A DNA stretch of 64,000 nucleotides from Endomychus coccineus (lineage: Eukaryota; Arthropoda; Insecta; Coleoptera; Endomychidae), in NCBI GenBank assembly GCA_958510875.1, contig OY294069.1, positions 3,844,001-3,908,000 on the forward strand, read 5' to 3'. Position 1 is the first letter of the stretch. Every line of letters starts with the position of its first letter. The notes below the pieces were generated by a model that had not been told where the DNA came from, ran no database searches, and saw nothing but the letters and a program-made list of their open reading frames with translations. Below, in pieces: positions 9,810 through 21,211 of the stretch. The position numbers and the translations under genes are program-made.

Positions 9810-11500
9810 TGAATTACAACAGTTAAGACTTCTACTACTACATACTATTCAAAGGAGCCTAATTAGAATATAATTGATATGGTTCAATCAATATTTGATG
9901 TAAAACGACAGTAGCGAGGTATAGGTAACCTTTGAACATAGAAACTGTGACAACATAGGTAAGTGTTTGAATGATTCCATAATTGTCGATATTCCTGGCA
10001 TTCAATGATGATTCAAATTATTGTATTTGGTAAATATCTCTTATATGCAATATGGGTCCCGTTATTAGCTACGTGAGCAGTTTGAGAACAATTCTCCCTT
10101 CAAATACTTCAGGTAAACTGTTCGAAAGACAATTGTTTGAAAACGATGATTCGAAAATCTATTATCCTCAGAATCAAAAAACATTTGAGTAGGTCATTTC
10201 AGTGACAACACAGACGTCAAGCTTGCAGCTTGGGCAGTTTTGAAAACCAACTGAAGGGATATTTTTTCAGGGATATCGGATTGTTGCTGCAACAATGTAA
10301 TAGATGTGTTTTCAATATTGTAAACTCACACTGTTGCTTTAATAGTGAGCACAGAAATTGTTTGCGTAGCCCTCGTATTTATATTTAATAATGACAGAAA
10401 GCTATTGTGTCTGAAATGAATAACCTCTGAACACTTTATGTTTTATTTTTCATAGCAATCATTCTATTTCATTTTATTTCATTAACGGAACAAACGCTTT
10501 TACAGGTACACCGGGATGAGTTGGAATGTCTTTTTCCAACATTGCTGATTAAGTCTACAGCATATTTTGGGTAGACCCTTGCTGTATAAGCGAACATAAG
10601 CAGATAAATTCTGATGTTCCAAGAAACAAATTCCTGGACAAAATTCCAATAATTCCAATGTGGGGCATGTGGAACTCAGGTATAAATTACCCATAAAACT
10701 GTTCGGAAAAGACAGCGGAGCTAGTGTAAAAAAGGGGAACTTTCAAAATGCAAAATTGATTATTATATTATTTATTTAGCGAGCATTATGAATATTTAGT
10801 GAGATAGAGAATATAATGAGGGCCGTACGTCTCTTCGTCTGTAAATTTTCGTGTGTTGGGTCCTCCAAAACAAATTCAATTTGACTTTTGAAGTCATTAA
10901 AATGTCTGGCACTTGAGATGAGTACGATTTGTTTTCTGTTCTCACGTTTTTCCGGAAACAGCTGACTTCAACGTTCTTCTCGAAGCACTTCAAGACATGT
11001 GGCTTTCGCTTCAATTGGGAATTTGATCAAGATGAAGTCGTCTGGTCCTAACTCCCGATGAATTCGCTCTTTGATACGGGTTGGGATGCGGACCCTCCAT
11101 TCAACATCATCTTCAAATTTGGACTGCTCCCCTGAGAAAACATTTCGCTCCTCTTCGTTTCGAATACTCTCGAGGCAACTCGTTATCTGCCTTTGAGTTT
11201 CATTTCCTTTGTTCTAACTAGTATCATTTTATCTTGCTCTTGCTTTCCTCAACGGCATTTAAGATGTTATCATCTCTGCTCCAATAACTCCTTTGTAGTG
11301 GTTTCCATCTGACTCCTGCATCCCACAAGGTAAGGCAAGTGAAACCTGTCGATTTATCGCGAAAAAAATAGTAAAGAGTTATTTTCTATTTAGAAACAAT
11401 AATATTGCATATAAGTTAAGTACTTACCACCAGCTAAGGTAATCTGATTCTTTTTATACTAATCCAAACAGCGAATTCACTACCATCATGTGCTACTATG
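9810..11500. other. Intron, nothing recognised
   Basis: No domain, RNA gene or repeat pair could be supported here. The 72-codon minus frame at 10796-11014 is basic but shows no family motif. Confidence 0.4.
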
Positions 11501-11529
11501 ATGTGGAACGGAATTTTTTTTTTGTTCAC

Positions 11530-11840
11530 CTTGACTACACGAGAGGGAAACCTAACCTATATGATAGGCATTCGTATTTCCCTTGAAGGTTTGGAGATTA
11601 TAGGCATAGGGAGAGTCCTCACTAGGTGAAGAGTTGCACAATTTCGCTGTTCGATAAAAAAATGAAGTCTGGTAGAAAGAAGTTCTGTAGGTCTCGAGCT
11701 TTACAGTGAAGGGATGACTAGTATGAGCTCGTCTAGACCACCCATCTGGAATTTCTCATGGTGAAACAACGGAGATTAACACCGACCATGGAAATATCAA
11801 TATAAAAGGGAGAGATGTCCCATCTTTCTACGATGTTGTA
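11530..11840 (-). pseudogene. LINE 3' end, left of mariner insertion
   Basis: On the minus strand this continues the LINE segment at 14190-14292, interrupted by the mariner element. Readings in shifting frames include DISPFYI-IS-, SRRAHTSHPF and RTSFYQT-FF. These match the tail of jockey-superfamily LINE ORF2 proteins (LSLFYRYFHG, then RT---PF, then RT-FF-RT--WNSLP). The sequence at 52760-53160 carries the same order of motifs on the + strand, so both are 3' ends of one LINE family. Confidence 0.55.
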
Positions 11841-12310
11841 CAGGGTGTCCCATTTTAGGTACTTTTGCGGGTTATATCCTTTATTTTTAAAGATAGAGAG
11901 TTGCGGTTTTCGCGACACTGTGCTACTTTTTCGTAAAACTCAAAATGCCGCCAACAGAATTTTCATAGCCCTTTTAGTTTTTAAGATACAGGGCATTTCT
12001 GAAAAAGTTTCATTTTGTGACCCCTCTCGTATCTCCGTTATCCTTCAACTTATCGGAAAGGTAAAATAACATTATGATAGTTTTTTTTTCCGTAGAATGC
12101 AGTGGTGTAGATAACTTTTGTTATGTATTTACTGTTTTTGAGTTATAAAGCAAACTTATGTTTTTTTAAATAGAACATCCTGTATATTTATAGACTATAA
12201 AATTTGTCTTTTTTTCACCTTTTCAAAAATATATGATAGCATAAACTTGTTTTCAGAAACACGCAAATAATTGACAATTTTCAAAAATTAAATACATATT
12301 TTAATAGTAG
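11841..12310. repeat. Left long TIR of mariner-type element
   Basis: About 470 bases repeat in reverse complement at 13714-14187 with scattered substitutions, from CAGGGTGTCCCATTTT inward to TTAATAG. An internal AAATAGAACATCCTG block resembles a second, inner terminus. Confidence 0.88.
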
Positions 12311-12432
12311 GCCATTGATATTGTTTATGACAAGAAACAGAAATAAACGTCAAATCTCTATCGCATTTAAGCTGTCTATTTTCGTTCTTTTGGTATCATT
12401 ATTCAATAGATATTTATCAATTTTTTCGAATA

Positions 12433-13524
12433 ATGGCAGTTTACGAAAATTATGAGAAATATGATATGATGGTATGTTTTATACAGAGTAATGAAAATTC
12501 TGAAGAAGCTTTGGAATTATATTTCCAAAGGTGAGTAAGCTATTATGGCTATGAAAATCTCTATTATCATTTTAATTTTTGCTTGTTAGATATCCAGAAA
12601 GAAGGCAACCGTTTTTTGGGATATTTGCCCGTTTAAAAGCAAATTTAGTTGAGCACGGATCATTTGTTCACCCGCGCCCTAAAACATACAACAAAGAGAA
12701 CAGGGAAAGAAAAGAGATAGATACTTCAGAATATATAGAAGCAACACCTTCGTCCTTATGTAGAAAAATTGAGAAGGAAATTAGTGTGCCAAAAACTAAC
12801 GCTCAGAGGATCTTGAAGAAATATAAGTTTCATCCATACAAATTTAATATACTACAACATTTGCATCCTGGCGATGCCGAGCGCCGGGCACTGTTTTGCC
12901 AGTGGTATTTACAACAAATCGATGCTAACGATTCATTTGGCAGACTTGTTATCTGGTCAGACGAATGCTTTATTTCAAGTGCTGGCATTTTCAATCGTCA
13001 CAATACTAGGAACTGGCATAGTGAAAATCAGCATTTAATGTTTGAAAGGGCACAACAAGGACGCTTTGGAGTTGGGGTTTCATGTTTTATTTTGGGTAGA
13101 CATATAGTTTATAGGATTTTTGAAGAAGGTCTTACAGCACGTAGATACCTAGAAATGTTTGAGGAAGTTATTCCAGAACTGCTCGAAAACATTCCATGGT
13201 GCCCCAAGTCATAACTCTAGGCTCTTAAGGGCCTTTCTTGATAATAACTTTCCTCAAAGATGGATAGGTACCAACGGACCTGTCAGATGGCCTCCACGAT
13301 GACCAGATCTCTCAATTTTAGATTTTTTTTTATGGGGCTATATACAAAATGAGGTATATAAAACTTGATATGACGGCATTGCAGAACTTCGAGAGGCAAT
13401 TCATTTAGCTTTTCGAAATCTGCGAATGAGAACAATGGTTCTTTTGAACGCTATTCAAAGAATCTCAAAGATGTGCCAATTTTGCATTAGAGAAAATGGT
13501 GGTCAATTTGAACATCACATTTAA
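12433..13524 (+). pseudogene. DUF4817-type mariner transposase, broken
   Basis: Exon 1 (12433-12530) starts MAVYENYEKYDMM. A 59-bp GTGAGT...TTGTTAG intron follows, and exon 2 resumes at 12590 with the split codon AG|A, giving QRYPERRQPFF. This N-terminal helix-turn-helix fits the DUF4817-type domain of these transposases. The DDE domain begins at IWSDECFISSAGIFNRHN, with the first catalytic Asp. The frame stops at 13214 after IPWCPKS. The segment that should hold the second Asp (HDGAP box) is deleted, and downstream WPPR-stop-PDLSILDFFLWG shows the third-Asp region with a TGA and later another stop, ending GGQFEHHI at 13524. A functional enzyme cannot be made from this copy. Confidence 0.85.
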
Positions 13525-13713
13525 TTTTTTTTAATAATGTTATTTTTTTGTGTTTTTGTTATATTGTCACTTTACGCCACTAAACTGTTGTTACAAACTT
13601 ACTGTTAGAAAAAAGATCTATGGGAATTTTTTTTAATAGATACCTATATACAAGGTATCCAATTATTTGTTAGTAATATGTAACTTGCACTTGTTTATTA
13701 TTGTTATCCATAG

Positions 13714-14187
13714 CCTATTAAAATATGTATTTAATTTCTGAAAATTGTCAATTATTTGCGTGTTTCTGGAAAACAGTTTATACTATCATATATTTTTGAA
13801 AATGTAAAAAAAGACAAATTTTATAGTCTATAAATATACAGGGTGTTCCATTTAAAAAAACATAAGTTTACTTTATAACTCAAAAACAGTGAATATGTAA
13901 CAAAAGCTATCTACACCACTGCATTCTACGGAAAAAAATCTATTAGAATGTTATTTTACCTTTTCGATAAGTTGAAGGATAACGGAGATACGAGGGGGGT
14001 CACAAAATGCAACATTTTCAGAAATGCCCTGTATCTTGAAAACTAGAAAACTAAAAGGGCTATGAAAATTCTGTTGACGGCATCTTGAGTTTTACGAAAA
14101 AGTAGCACAGTGTCGCGAAAACCGCAACTCTCTATCTTTAAAAATAAAGGAGATACCCCGCAAAAGTACCCAAAATGGGACACCCTG
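13714..14187. repeat. Right long TIR of mariner-type element
   Basis: Reverse complement of 11841-12310. It ends in ACACCCTG immediately before the TA target duplication. Confidence 0.88.
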
Positions 14188-14189
14188 TA

Positions 14190-14300
14190 CATATATCAAT
14201 GAACTCGTAAGTGTGACATCATCAATCAAATGAATAACTCTTTTCTGCGTAGAATCCAAGAGCTTCAGCGTATGTTGGAAGCCGAACTCCAAACATTTGA
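14190..14300 (-). pseudogene. LINE ORF2 C-terminal piece, right of mariner
   Basis: The minus strand reads FQHTLKLLDSTQKRVIHLID then DVTLTSSLIY. This is the conserved L-x-L-L-D-x-x-Q-K-R--x-x-L-I block near the end of jockey/CR1-like LINE ORF2 proteins. The reading runs straight into the mariner terminus at 14187 and continues at 11840, so the mariner inserted here. Confidence 0.65.
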
Positions 14301-14664
14301 ACAGTACTCCCGGTAGGTCGAATCCATGCTTTGTAGATGACTGAGCTCATCAAGCAATTTATATGGCGATAGGAATCTGAAGTACTCTAACCGCATGAGT
14401 TTTGTTTTGTTTGCGTAATTTTTAAGTAGTCTTTTATTCCCATGAGTTCCACTTGTCCCATATTTCCACTTATCCCGGTGTACATTGACAAGATATAATG
14501 TATCGTATAAATTATAGAGAAAATTAAAGAGTTTCCGTCGTAAATAGACACAGATATATACATACATTCACGCTTGCATCATTAATGTATGTTAACTCAA
14601 TTAGAGCCCGGTATTTCTGTATATGTCTTCAGCTCACTGAACGTCCAACAGCGGGAGAGTGAAT

Positions 14665-15030
14665 TTATGGTTACTATATACAGAACTCCATGCTGCAAGA
14701 TCATCGCAGGTTAATTTGTTGAAGTTTTGACAAGTCAACTGTTCAAATTTTGGTAATACTGCTCATTTTGTTGAAGAAGGACCAACTGCGACCAGTTATT
14801 CCTTCTTTAAGTGGTTGTTCTTTCTCCCTTCGCGGCAGTGCCGCGGGTTTATATGCTTTATGATCGTAGCTTTCTCTGTTCTTCGAATTTCTCAAATAAG
14901 GATACTCTTAGAGCAGTATATATCCTTCTTCGAGCTTTTGCTTATTTTCCAGACATCCACAATATTATATTTCACTCTTTTCATGTTGATTATAACATTA
15001 CGTTACACCATTTGCTATAAAACTTGATGA
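14665..15030 (+). repeat. Unclassified dispersed repeat, copy (38.3-kb type)
   Basis: CAGAACTCCATGCTGCAAGATCATCGCAGG through GAGTGGTTGTTC-like, GGCAGTGCCGCGGGTT and CTTCGAATTTCTCAAA blocks match 38310-38525 in the same order (quoted in short blocks only). No coding capacity was recognised. Confidence 0.65.
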
Positions 15031-15490
15031 TACTATGTCAAAACGGCCATCCCGATGACATTTCAAAGTTATTGCAGTTGTTAATGAAGGTTGAATGGAA
15101 GCTTGAAAGTAAGATGGACAGTATAATCGTATGTGTAACCGCGAGACACAAGCAGATTGTACGTTGTAAGACTTGGCGAGTTGCTGAGAGTTGAGATCGT
15201 CAACTGTTTCATAAACTAACAATTCTACCATATTCGATTGTCTGTGCGAATAATCAGCTTGTTGCATTAATACTAAATTACCGCAACTGGACATTGATGA
15301 TCGTTAGCTGTTCGGGAATCATAGCGCTGAGAGATAAAATAAGAATTCATCCAAATTTGAGGAGTTTTGGAGTTTAATATACGCGTATTCAACGATATTT
15401 TGGTAATTTTTTGTTTATGGTATATTTATTATACGAATATTACTAGGGAATACGTTTTGCAGCGTGTTACACACGTATTTGGTTTACTAT
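15031..15490. other. Intron, nothing recognised
   Basis: A minus open frame at 14998-15294 has no recognised motif. It overlaps the dispersed repeat edge and is probably chance. Confidence 0.35.
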
Positions 15491-15494
15491 TTCG

Positions 15495-15759
15495 TTACGG
15501 ACATTCTGTAAATTTTTACGATTCAGAAGAAATAATTATAATATGTGCGGCAAGATACAATGGCCTGTCAGGCCCAAGTGTCATCGTGACTGCCCTGGTT
15601 GCAGGATCGAGTCTACCACACGAGGTGGAGTGTTTGGTGGGTATATCTGAGGTGATTAAGTTCGGGACTCAGGGACTCTCACATTACTTTATGGGATGTT
15701 ACAGAGCCATAAGGTGCCCATAAAGGGTTTTCAACCACCTCGCACCCAAAAAAAAAAAA
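15495..15759 (+). mobile_element. SINE copy, 5'-truncated, poly-A tail
   Basis: GGCCTGTCAGGCCCAAGTGTCATCG, TTATGGGATGTTACAG and CCATAAGG blocks (each under 20 bases when aligned) match 41880-42035 in order, and both copies end in a poly-A run. This copy lacks the B-box region seen in the other. The 117-codon open frame across it is a chance frame. Confidence 0.7.
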
Positions 15760-16215
15760 TGTTATATACCCAAATGAGGAGAAATCTTTACCCTGTGAAT
15801 TAACGTGTACGCCATAGAATAATCATCGCCGTCTTCCGATTCAAATCGCGTTCTACCAATATCCTTCTACGATTGTATCACGTGATCGTACAAGTGGCGT
15901 CACCGTTCTGCGTGACTGTGATCGACAACACAACAATTTCCGCACAAATAGTGAAGTTGTTCTGTTTCACAAATCATATTATGATTCATTTTGATAGTAT
16001 TGATCTATCGTTTATGATAGTTATTTTGTGACTTCTCGTCTCTACTGGTGACTGATAAGTTTCATTACAATAATAAATTGATCATACCTCAGGATCTAAA
16101 TGTATGTAATGATTGCTAGTTTCTACTTCAATTGCAGCTATTAACAATTGCTTTGATCCATTGGAGCTTTTATGTTCATTTCTTGTGTATTTACGTCATG
16201 AAGGTACTCATTATA

Positions 16216-17193
16216 CCGGGATATCAAAAATTATGTTGGTCAAGGGTGGTTGTGGAATCTAAAACGTGTGTCTTACTTTACGTTTGAAATAATTATGTTA
16301 CTGTCACACTGACATCATCAATAACCTACAAATTTCATACCTATTTATTTCAGTTGTAAAACAATAATGAACTACAAATTATGAAATAATTATGTGAACT
16401 TTGAACCTTTTCAGAGGTCGTAATAGCCACAATTCTGGTCAAAAACTGTTTTGAAATAGTTAATTTTCCGTAAATCGAATGACGTTCACGTGAGGAGCCC
16501 GTAGCACGCGAGTTAGAAAAGTGCAAACTGTTTGTACCTAATACGGCTTTACGACGACTTTTCGCGTGCCGTTTTCGCTCCATGTAGTTAGATTTAGTAT
16601 CGAACCGTGCCCGACGGCCCTTCTTTTTCCGATAAATGTGCATTAAATAGGAAAATTTAATTAAAACAGTTTGAGCTTTGAGCTATTCTCAGATCTCAGC
16701 TACGCACGTCTAACGTGCGACGTACCAAAGGGAATTTTCTCGCGACTAAAATATATACGAAGCGGGTAAAAGCTAGCCGCCCATAGCCAAAAACACTTTA
16801 TTACAGCTGGCGCCAGTCGCACGGATCAAGAAACGGCCCCAAATTAACAAGACCGAGGTAAAATGTATAAACTCTAACATACGCGCAGCGAGCTCCTCGA
16901 GGCATATGTCAAAATGATTTCGTTCGTAATTACATAGATTACATAGACGTCTGGCGTTCATGCAATTATGTTTTTAGATAATTCGAACCTTCTAATTTCG
17001 ATAAGCCACGTGAAATATCGGGAGTCCAAAGCGCTAAAGACTTCTGAGTGTTACAATATTCGTATAAAATTGCGAAATTCCGCACTTTTAGAAACTTCAA
17101 ATCAATTATGACATAACTATTTCAAAAGTAAAGTAAGACACACGTTTGAGATTCCACAACCACCCTTGACCAAGGTAATTCTTGATAACCCGG
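16216..17193. mobile_element. MITE-like element, TA-flanked, about 80-bp TIRs
   Basis: The ends CCGGGATATCAA and TTGATAACCCGG lie next to TA on both sides. The inverted similarity extends about 80 bases and includes GGTCAAGGGTGGTTGTGG, AACGTGTGTCTTACTTTA and the AATAATTATG-like inner edge. The 978-bp interior has no transposase and is richer in CG dinucleotides. Part of it (16860-17110) recurs at 58510-58745. A TA duplication fits a non-autonomous Tc1/mariner-superfamily element, but the parent is not identified. Confidence 0.8.
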
Positions 17194-17754
17194 TAGAATT
17201 CTAGTCTTATGATGCATTCAAATTGTCAAGAGTACACCAATATAAATATTTGCATTAGATTCCAGAAGATACGAAGGTATGCTTCCAGGGCCGAATCACA
17301 GCGTTCTATGGTGAGCTTACCGATAAAACTGCAGTTCAGTGTGTATGGCATATTTGGTAACAATAATGTCAATAAGTAGTGATTATTTACTATATTACGT
17401 GTAATAATTTGTTTAATTTTATCTGTTTTTGAATTGTTCCATATGATGCACTAAATATATTTTCCAATCGTTCCATCTCGTCTTTTTACACTTATTATAG
17501 TAATAAAGTAATCTACATGTTGAATGGTTATTCAACCTATTGAAGTCCTTTGAAAACAGTCATAATTGATGCTAAATAGAAGCGCATTTCTCTACTTGTA
17601 GGAGAGTGTTCCATAAACGTTCACAACTATTGTGCTGTACGCGTATTTTCAAGTTCGAATGTTGGGAGAAGAAATAGATATGGCGTTCAAAATATAATTT
17701 TACTCTACACTCAAGGAATATGGCTCAAGTTCTAGTAAGACATCGTACTTTTTT

Positions 17755-17960
17755 TGTTGATACCATTCCATAACATTCATCTTAACCGATGTTGACATGG
17801 ATGTTGTATCAACAATAAGCTAACCTTGCTTAGGTTGCATTATTACACATGTGGTCCACTTTGTATGTTATATCATTATAAAACTAGTTGATATAAAATG
17901 GAAACAATTACACATAGACTAATGTTCGGAATTTAGGGCTCATTGAAGATATACCCTTAT
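17755..17960 (+). repeat. Unclassified dispersed repeat, copy
   Basis: CATAACATTCATCTTAACCG, AATAAGCTAACCTTGCTTA, GCATTATTACACATGTGGT and TTCGGAATTTAGGGCTCATT match two copies at 38112-38330 and 38860-39080 in the same order. The copy holds an imperfect hairpin (GTTATATCA...TGATATAAAAT). Confidence 0.75.
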
Positions 17961-20220
17961 TACCTCCCCATTAAAATGCAAAATATAGTAACATCCTCTG
18001 GGGAATATGGAAATTAATTTGTTATAGTAAATCAGGCGAATTGCGAGCTCAAATAAGAGTTGTATATAGTTGGAATTTCTACCAACTGATATTTTTTTTT
18101 TATATTTAATATGAATTCAATTGAATCGTAATTGAATTCGTAGTCCTTTTATAGGCAGTAAATCTTGAGAACTTATGTTGGATGCCTTTTAAAGTACTGA
18201 AACGTAATTTAAATTCGTAGTTTTAATATCTTTTAGGATATTTGCTTTCGAATAATTGATTCAGAGAAATAATTTTCGAACAATTAACCTGCTTCTCAAA
18301 CATTAATTCCATCATTCATGAACAAGCTCAGTCGAGAATATGAAGATAACCGCGAAAATTCATATTTCCGCAATCTATTAATAATACATGAAGGGTCCTG
18401 ATCTCATTCTTAGCCTCTCGGTGAGTTGGTAACAATTCGAAGATGTTGTTACGTAATTTGAACCGTTTGTAATCTCGATATTGATTGAAGGATTAAACGT
18501 TCCGGCTCAGCTTGAAAAAGGAGTTGACGGTAGACTTATAATAAATGATCTTCCTCCACTACAAACTTTGAATATTGATGACCGACCGTTCCAAACACTT
18601 CCACCCTATCCATATGAAGTAAGGCTGGAGGAAATAGACTTTTGAATTACCGTTAAAGAAATATGTTCCCGTTTCCCGCTGGAGTATGTTTAAGGAGGGA
18701 TTTCGTGATAGATAATTTGTTACTCGGTATTTATGGACACAAATGAAATACAAATACTGTAAGTAAGATGCTTCACAATAAGATGTATTTTTTTAAGCCC
18801 TTAATAGCGTAATATATGGTTTACGAGGTATGATCACTCAACCTCGTGGCTTCTTGGAGAATAATGTTTGTTAACACTTTTATCTAATGAAACTTTCTAT
18901 CGATTTTCATCATTGAATTACACTGGATAGTATCCTGCATTTTCATTGCTGATTTTTATATATCTCCATATTGTTCTGAGACTATCCAAAGATCTTACAT
19001 CTGTAGTATATAAATTTAATTGATGATACCAAGCAGTGCACTCATTGAGGAGAATTGTTTAGTTTTATTTGATAATGTCTGCTCTACTGAAGACAAAGGA
19101 ATTAAGTCAGTTTTGCTGTGGAATATGTGAGACCCAGATTAGGTTACGTTAGATGTTTTTTTATCAAAAAAAATAGGAAAACTACTAGTTTACATGATTT
19201 AAGAATTTATGTCAGATAATCTCTTACTAATATATCATACATCTCTAAAATAGTATTCAGATCATTCGTATTTAGTAGCCAGCTGCGATGCTTTACTTTC
19301 TGGTATCGATCCTCTTCATTTAGTTCGGTACCGACAAGGAAATGTGCGTAGGAGAATATCCGCATCAATGCACTCGATAGGTTGGAGCAGACTTTATTGG
19401 AGCAGCCATATCGAATTTCAGTTTACTTTGGAAACTATATAGTTCCAAAAGTACTGAGCCAATATCGAAAAATGTCATGGGAGCTCCTTATAAAGTAAGT
19501 ACATACCTCATTCGATGTTACACGAAGCTAATACTTTTTATTCACATTTTATGTAGCGTTTCCACCCGGAATCGAGTTGGCAAGCAAACGAATACGTTCA
19601 TTTCATAAATAGCAATTTATACAAACCGCTCTTTGCCTCAAATGGAAGTCAATTCTAATCTGGTTTTTTTTTTCACCGGGAATAGATGAAACGTTCTTTC
19701 AACATCGTTAAAAATCTTCGGAAGCAGTTTAAATCAATTATTATTCTGCCCTGAATTTCGACATGTTCTGAGCGCTTGAACTATTCCCATATTTGAAATG
19801 AGATTACGGCTATGCCAAACCAAAATCAAGTCGATGACGTCAGTCGTTCCAACTACATACGTAAATAGCCGACTATCCAACATATTAACATGGTGAGGTC
19901 AGCTTTGTGATGAATTTCGGCAGTACGAAGGCAATTGACTGCGATCCGTAGGTCACTGAATTCTTTAAATCGTAGGAACGAAAAATTCATTATAAACGGT
20001 TCTGAACAGATAGTTGGTATACGCCAAATTACAATTTATGTCATTGTATCGAAAGTTCAGTCGAATTCATAGCATTACTCATTTCACAAGCATTTAAGGA
20101 CCTTTATTGAACATATTATCTTACAGGGTATCACTTGAATCGTCGCCCATAGTTTGAGAGCGGATTCCTTGGACCATTTTGAATCGAAACTGTTTTTTTT
20201 TATGACTGAACTACTCTATG
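17961..20220. other. Intron, nothing recognised
   Basis: Long AT-rich stretch with no recognisable coding motif, TIR pair or RNA gene. Confidence 0.4.
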
Positions 20221-20224
20221 CGGA

Positions 20225-20345
20225 ATTCACGTTTATTTCTCGGGCGCCCGCCTTTTGTTGAGGTTCACCCCCCAGAGCGAATTTCTGCTAGGATTCTCAC
20301 TACAAAACATGTCCCGGTGAGGTAGTCTTGTCCCTGGGTTAGCTA
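20225..20345. repeat. Repeat copy paired with 34620-34735
   Basis: ACGTTTATTTCTCGGGCGCC, CTTTTGTTGAGGTTCACC, GGATTCTCACTACAAA and TAGTCTTGTCCCTGG blocks recur in order at 34620-34735 with substitutions. Class unknown. Confidence 0.6.
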
Positions 20346-20839
20346 CAGGGAATTATAATCAGGGCCCATTGAGCAGAAGAACAGTATCAATTTTGTAGGT
20401 TTTAATTACAATAGGAACTTGGCTATAATTAAACTCATTAAAAGATGGAGCAGAAATAAATATGTAAGACAAAGAATTTCAAATATTAAATTTATTAAAA
20501 TTTGTACAATGCGGATAGATATGAAATGAAATTGAACGGTATTTAAAACAACAAATACTCGACCCAGAAGGATATTACGAGAAAGATATTACGAGAAGCT
20601 CAATTACGAGTAGATGGACGTCATGGTAAAGGGATAGTTGCGTTTCTTGAATCATTATGTACAAATGCGATACAAATAACAAATACGCTTTTGTTTAAGA
20701 CTCAATAGTTAAGGAACAATATTAAACTAAATCTGGTAGGCCATGTACTTGTTTTGTCATATTGTTATGGTGAAATTTTTTATTCTCTGACGTTGTTAAG
20801 TTGACATTGGGTTGCTATGGCTAGCTTCTCAAATGAGAA

Positions 20840-21203
20840 ACTGCCAATTTCCACATTATTTACGTATACTGTGACGGAAATGCAAGAGCGTCAGTGCGGC
20901 AATATCAGCGGAGGCTTCCTAATAAAAGAGCACCAAAGTGTACTGCAACGTGCATCGTCATTTGACAGAAATAGGTAATTTTCCTATTGCTAATTTTCTT
21001 ACAAAACGATTTGCCAGGATTAATAAAGGACGTTCTACTTCAGAATAGAGTTCGCATGTAGCTTCAGCAAGATGGCGTACCACTTTATTTTGACATGTGA
21101 GAGCATATCTAGATAACTACTCAGCTTACCGATGGATTGAAAGAGTAGGTGCAGTTCTCTAACCTTCAAAATCACAAGACCTGCGCCTATCGACTAATAT
21201 CTA
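20840..21203 (+). pseudogene. Mariner (DUF4817 group) remnant, left of hAT
   Basis: The + strand near 20865 reads YCDGNARASVRQYQRRLPNK then RAPKCTATCIV. This resembles the N-terminal DUF4817 helix-turn-helix (Y-G-x-C-x-x-N-A-R-x-A-x-R-x-Y). Further on it reads QQDGVPLYFDM and RWIERVGAV with KSQDLRL, which match the HDGAP and W-P-x-R-S-P-D-L boxes around the second and third catalytic Asp. Most of the protein between is deleted and the frame has stops. The reading is cut by the hAT target site and resumes at 22863. Confidence 0.65.
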
Positions 21204-21211
21204 CCCCATAG

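Larger units (their letters stand above)
11841..14187 (+). mobile_element. Mariner-type element with long TIRs, TA-flanked
   Basis: The element starts CAGGGTGTCCCATTTT and ends AAAATGGGACACCCTG. TA lies at both sides (11839-11840, 14188-14189), the target duplication of the IS630-Tc1-mariner superfamily. Its terminal inverted repeats run about 470 bp each, much longer than the tens of bases usual for mariners. It carries one spliced transposase gene that is now broken, so it is non-autonomous. It sits inside a minus-strand LINE 3' end. Confidence 0.9.

Noticed and set aside
10796..11014. 72-codon basic minus frame
   Set aside because: No recognisable family and no other support.
15367..15723. 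118-codon + strand frame
   Set aside because: Its second half is the SINE body and the first half has no motif; non-ATG start.
20567..20600. Short tandem GATATTACGAGAA
   Set aside because: Only two units; too short to interpret.
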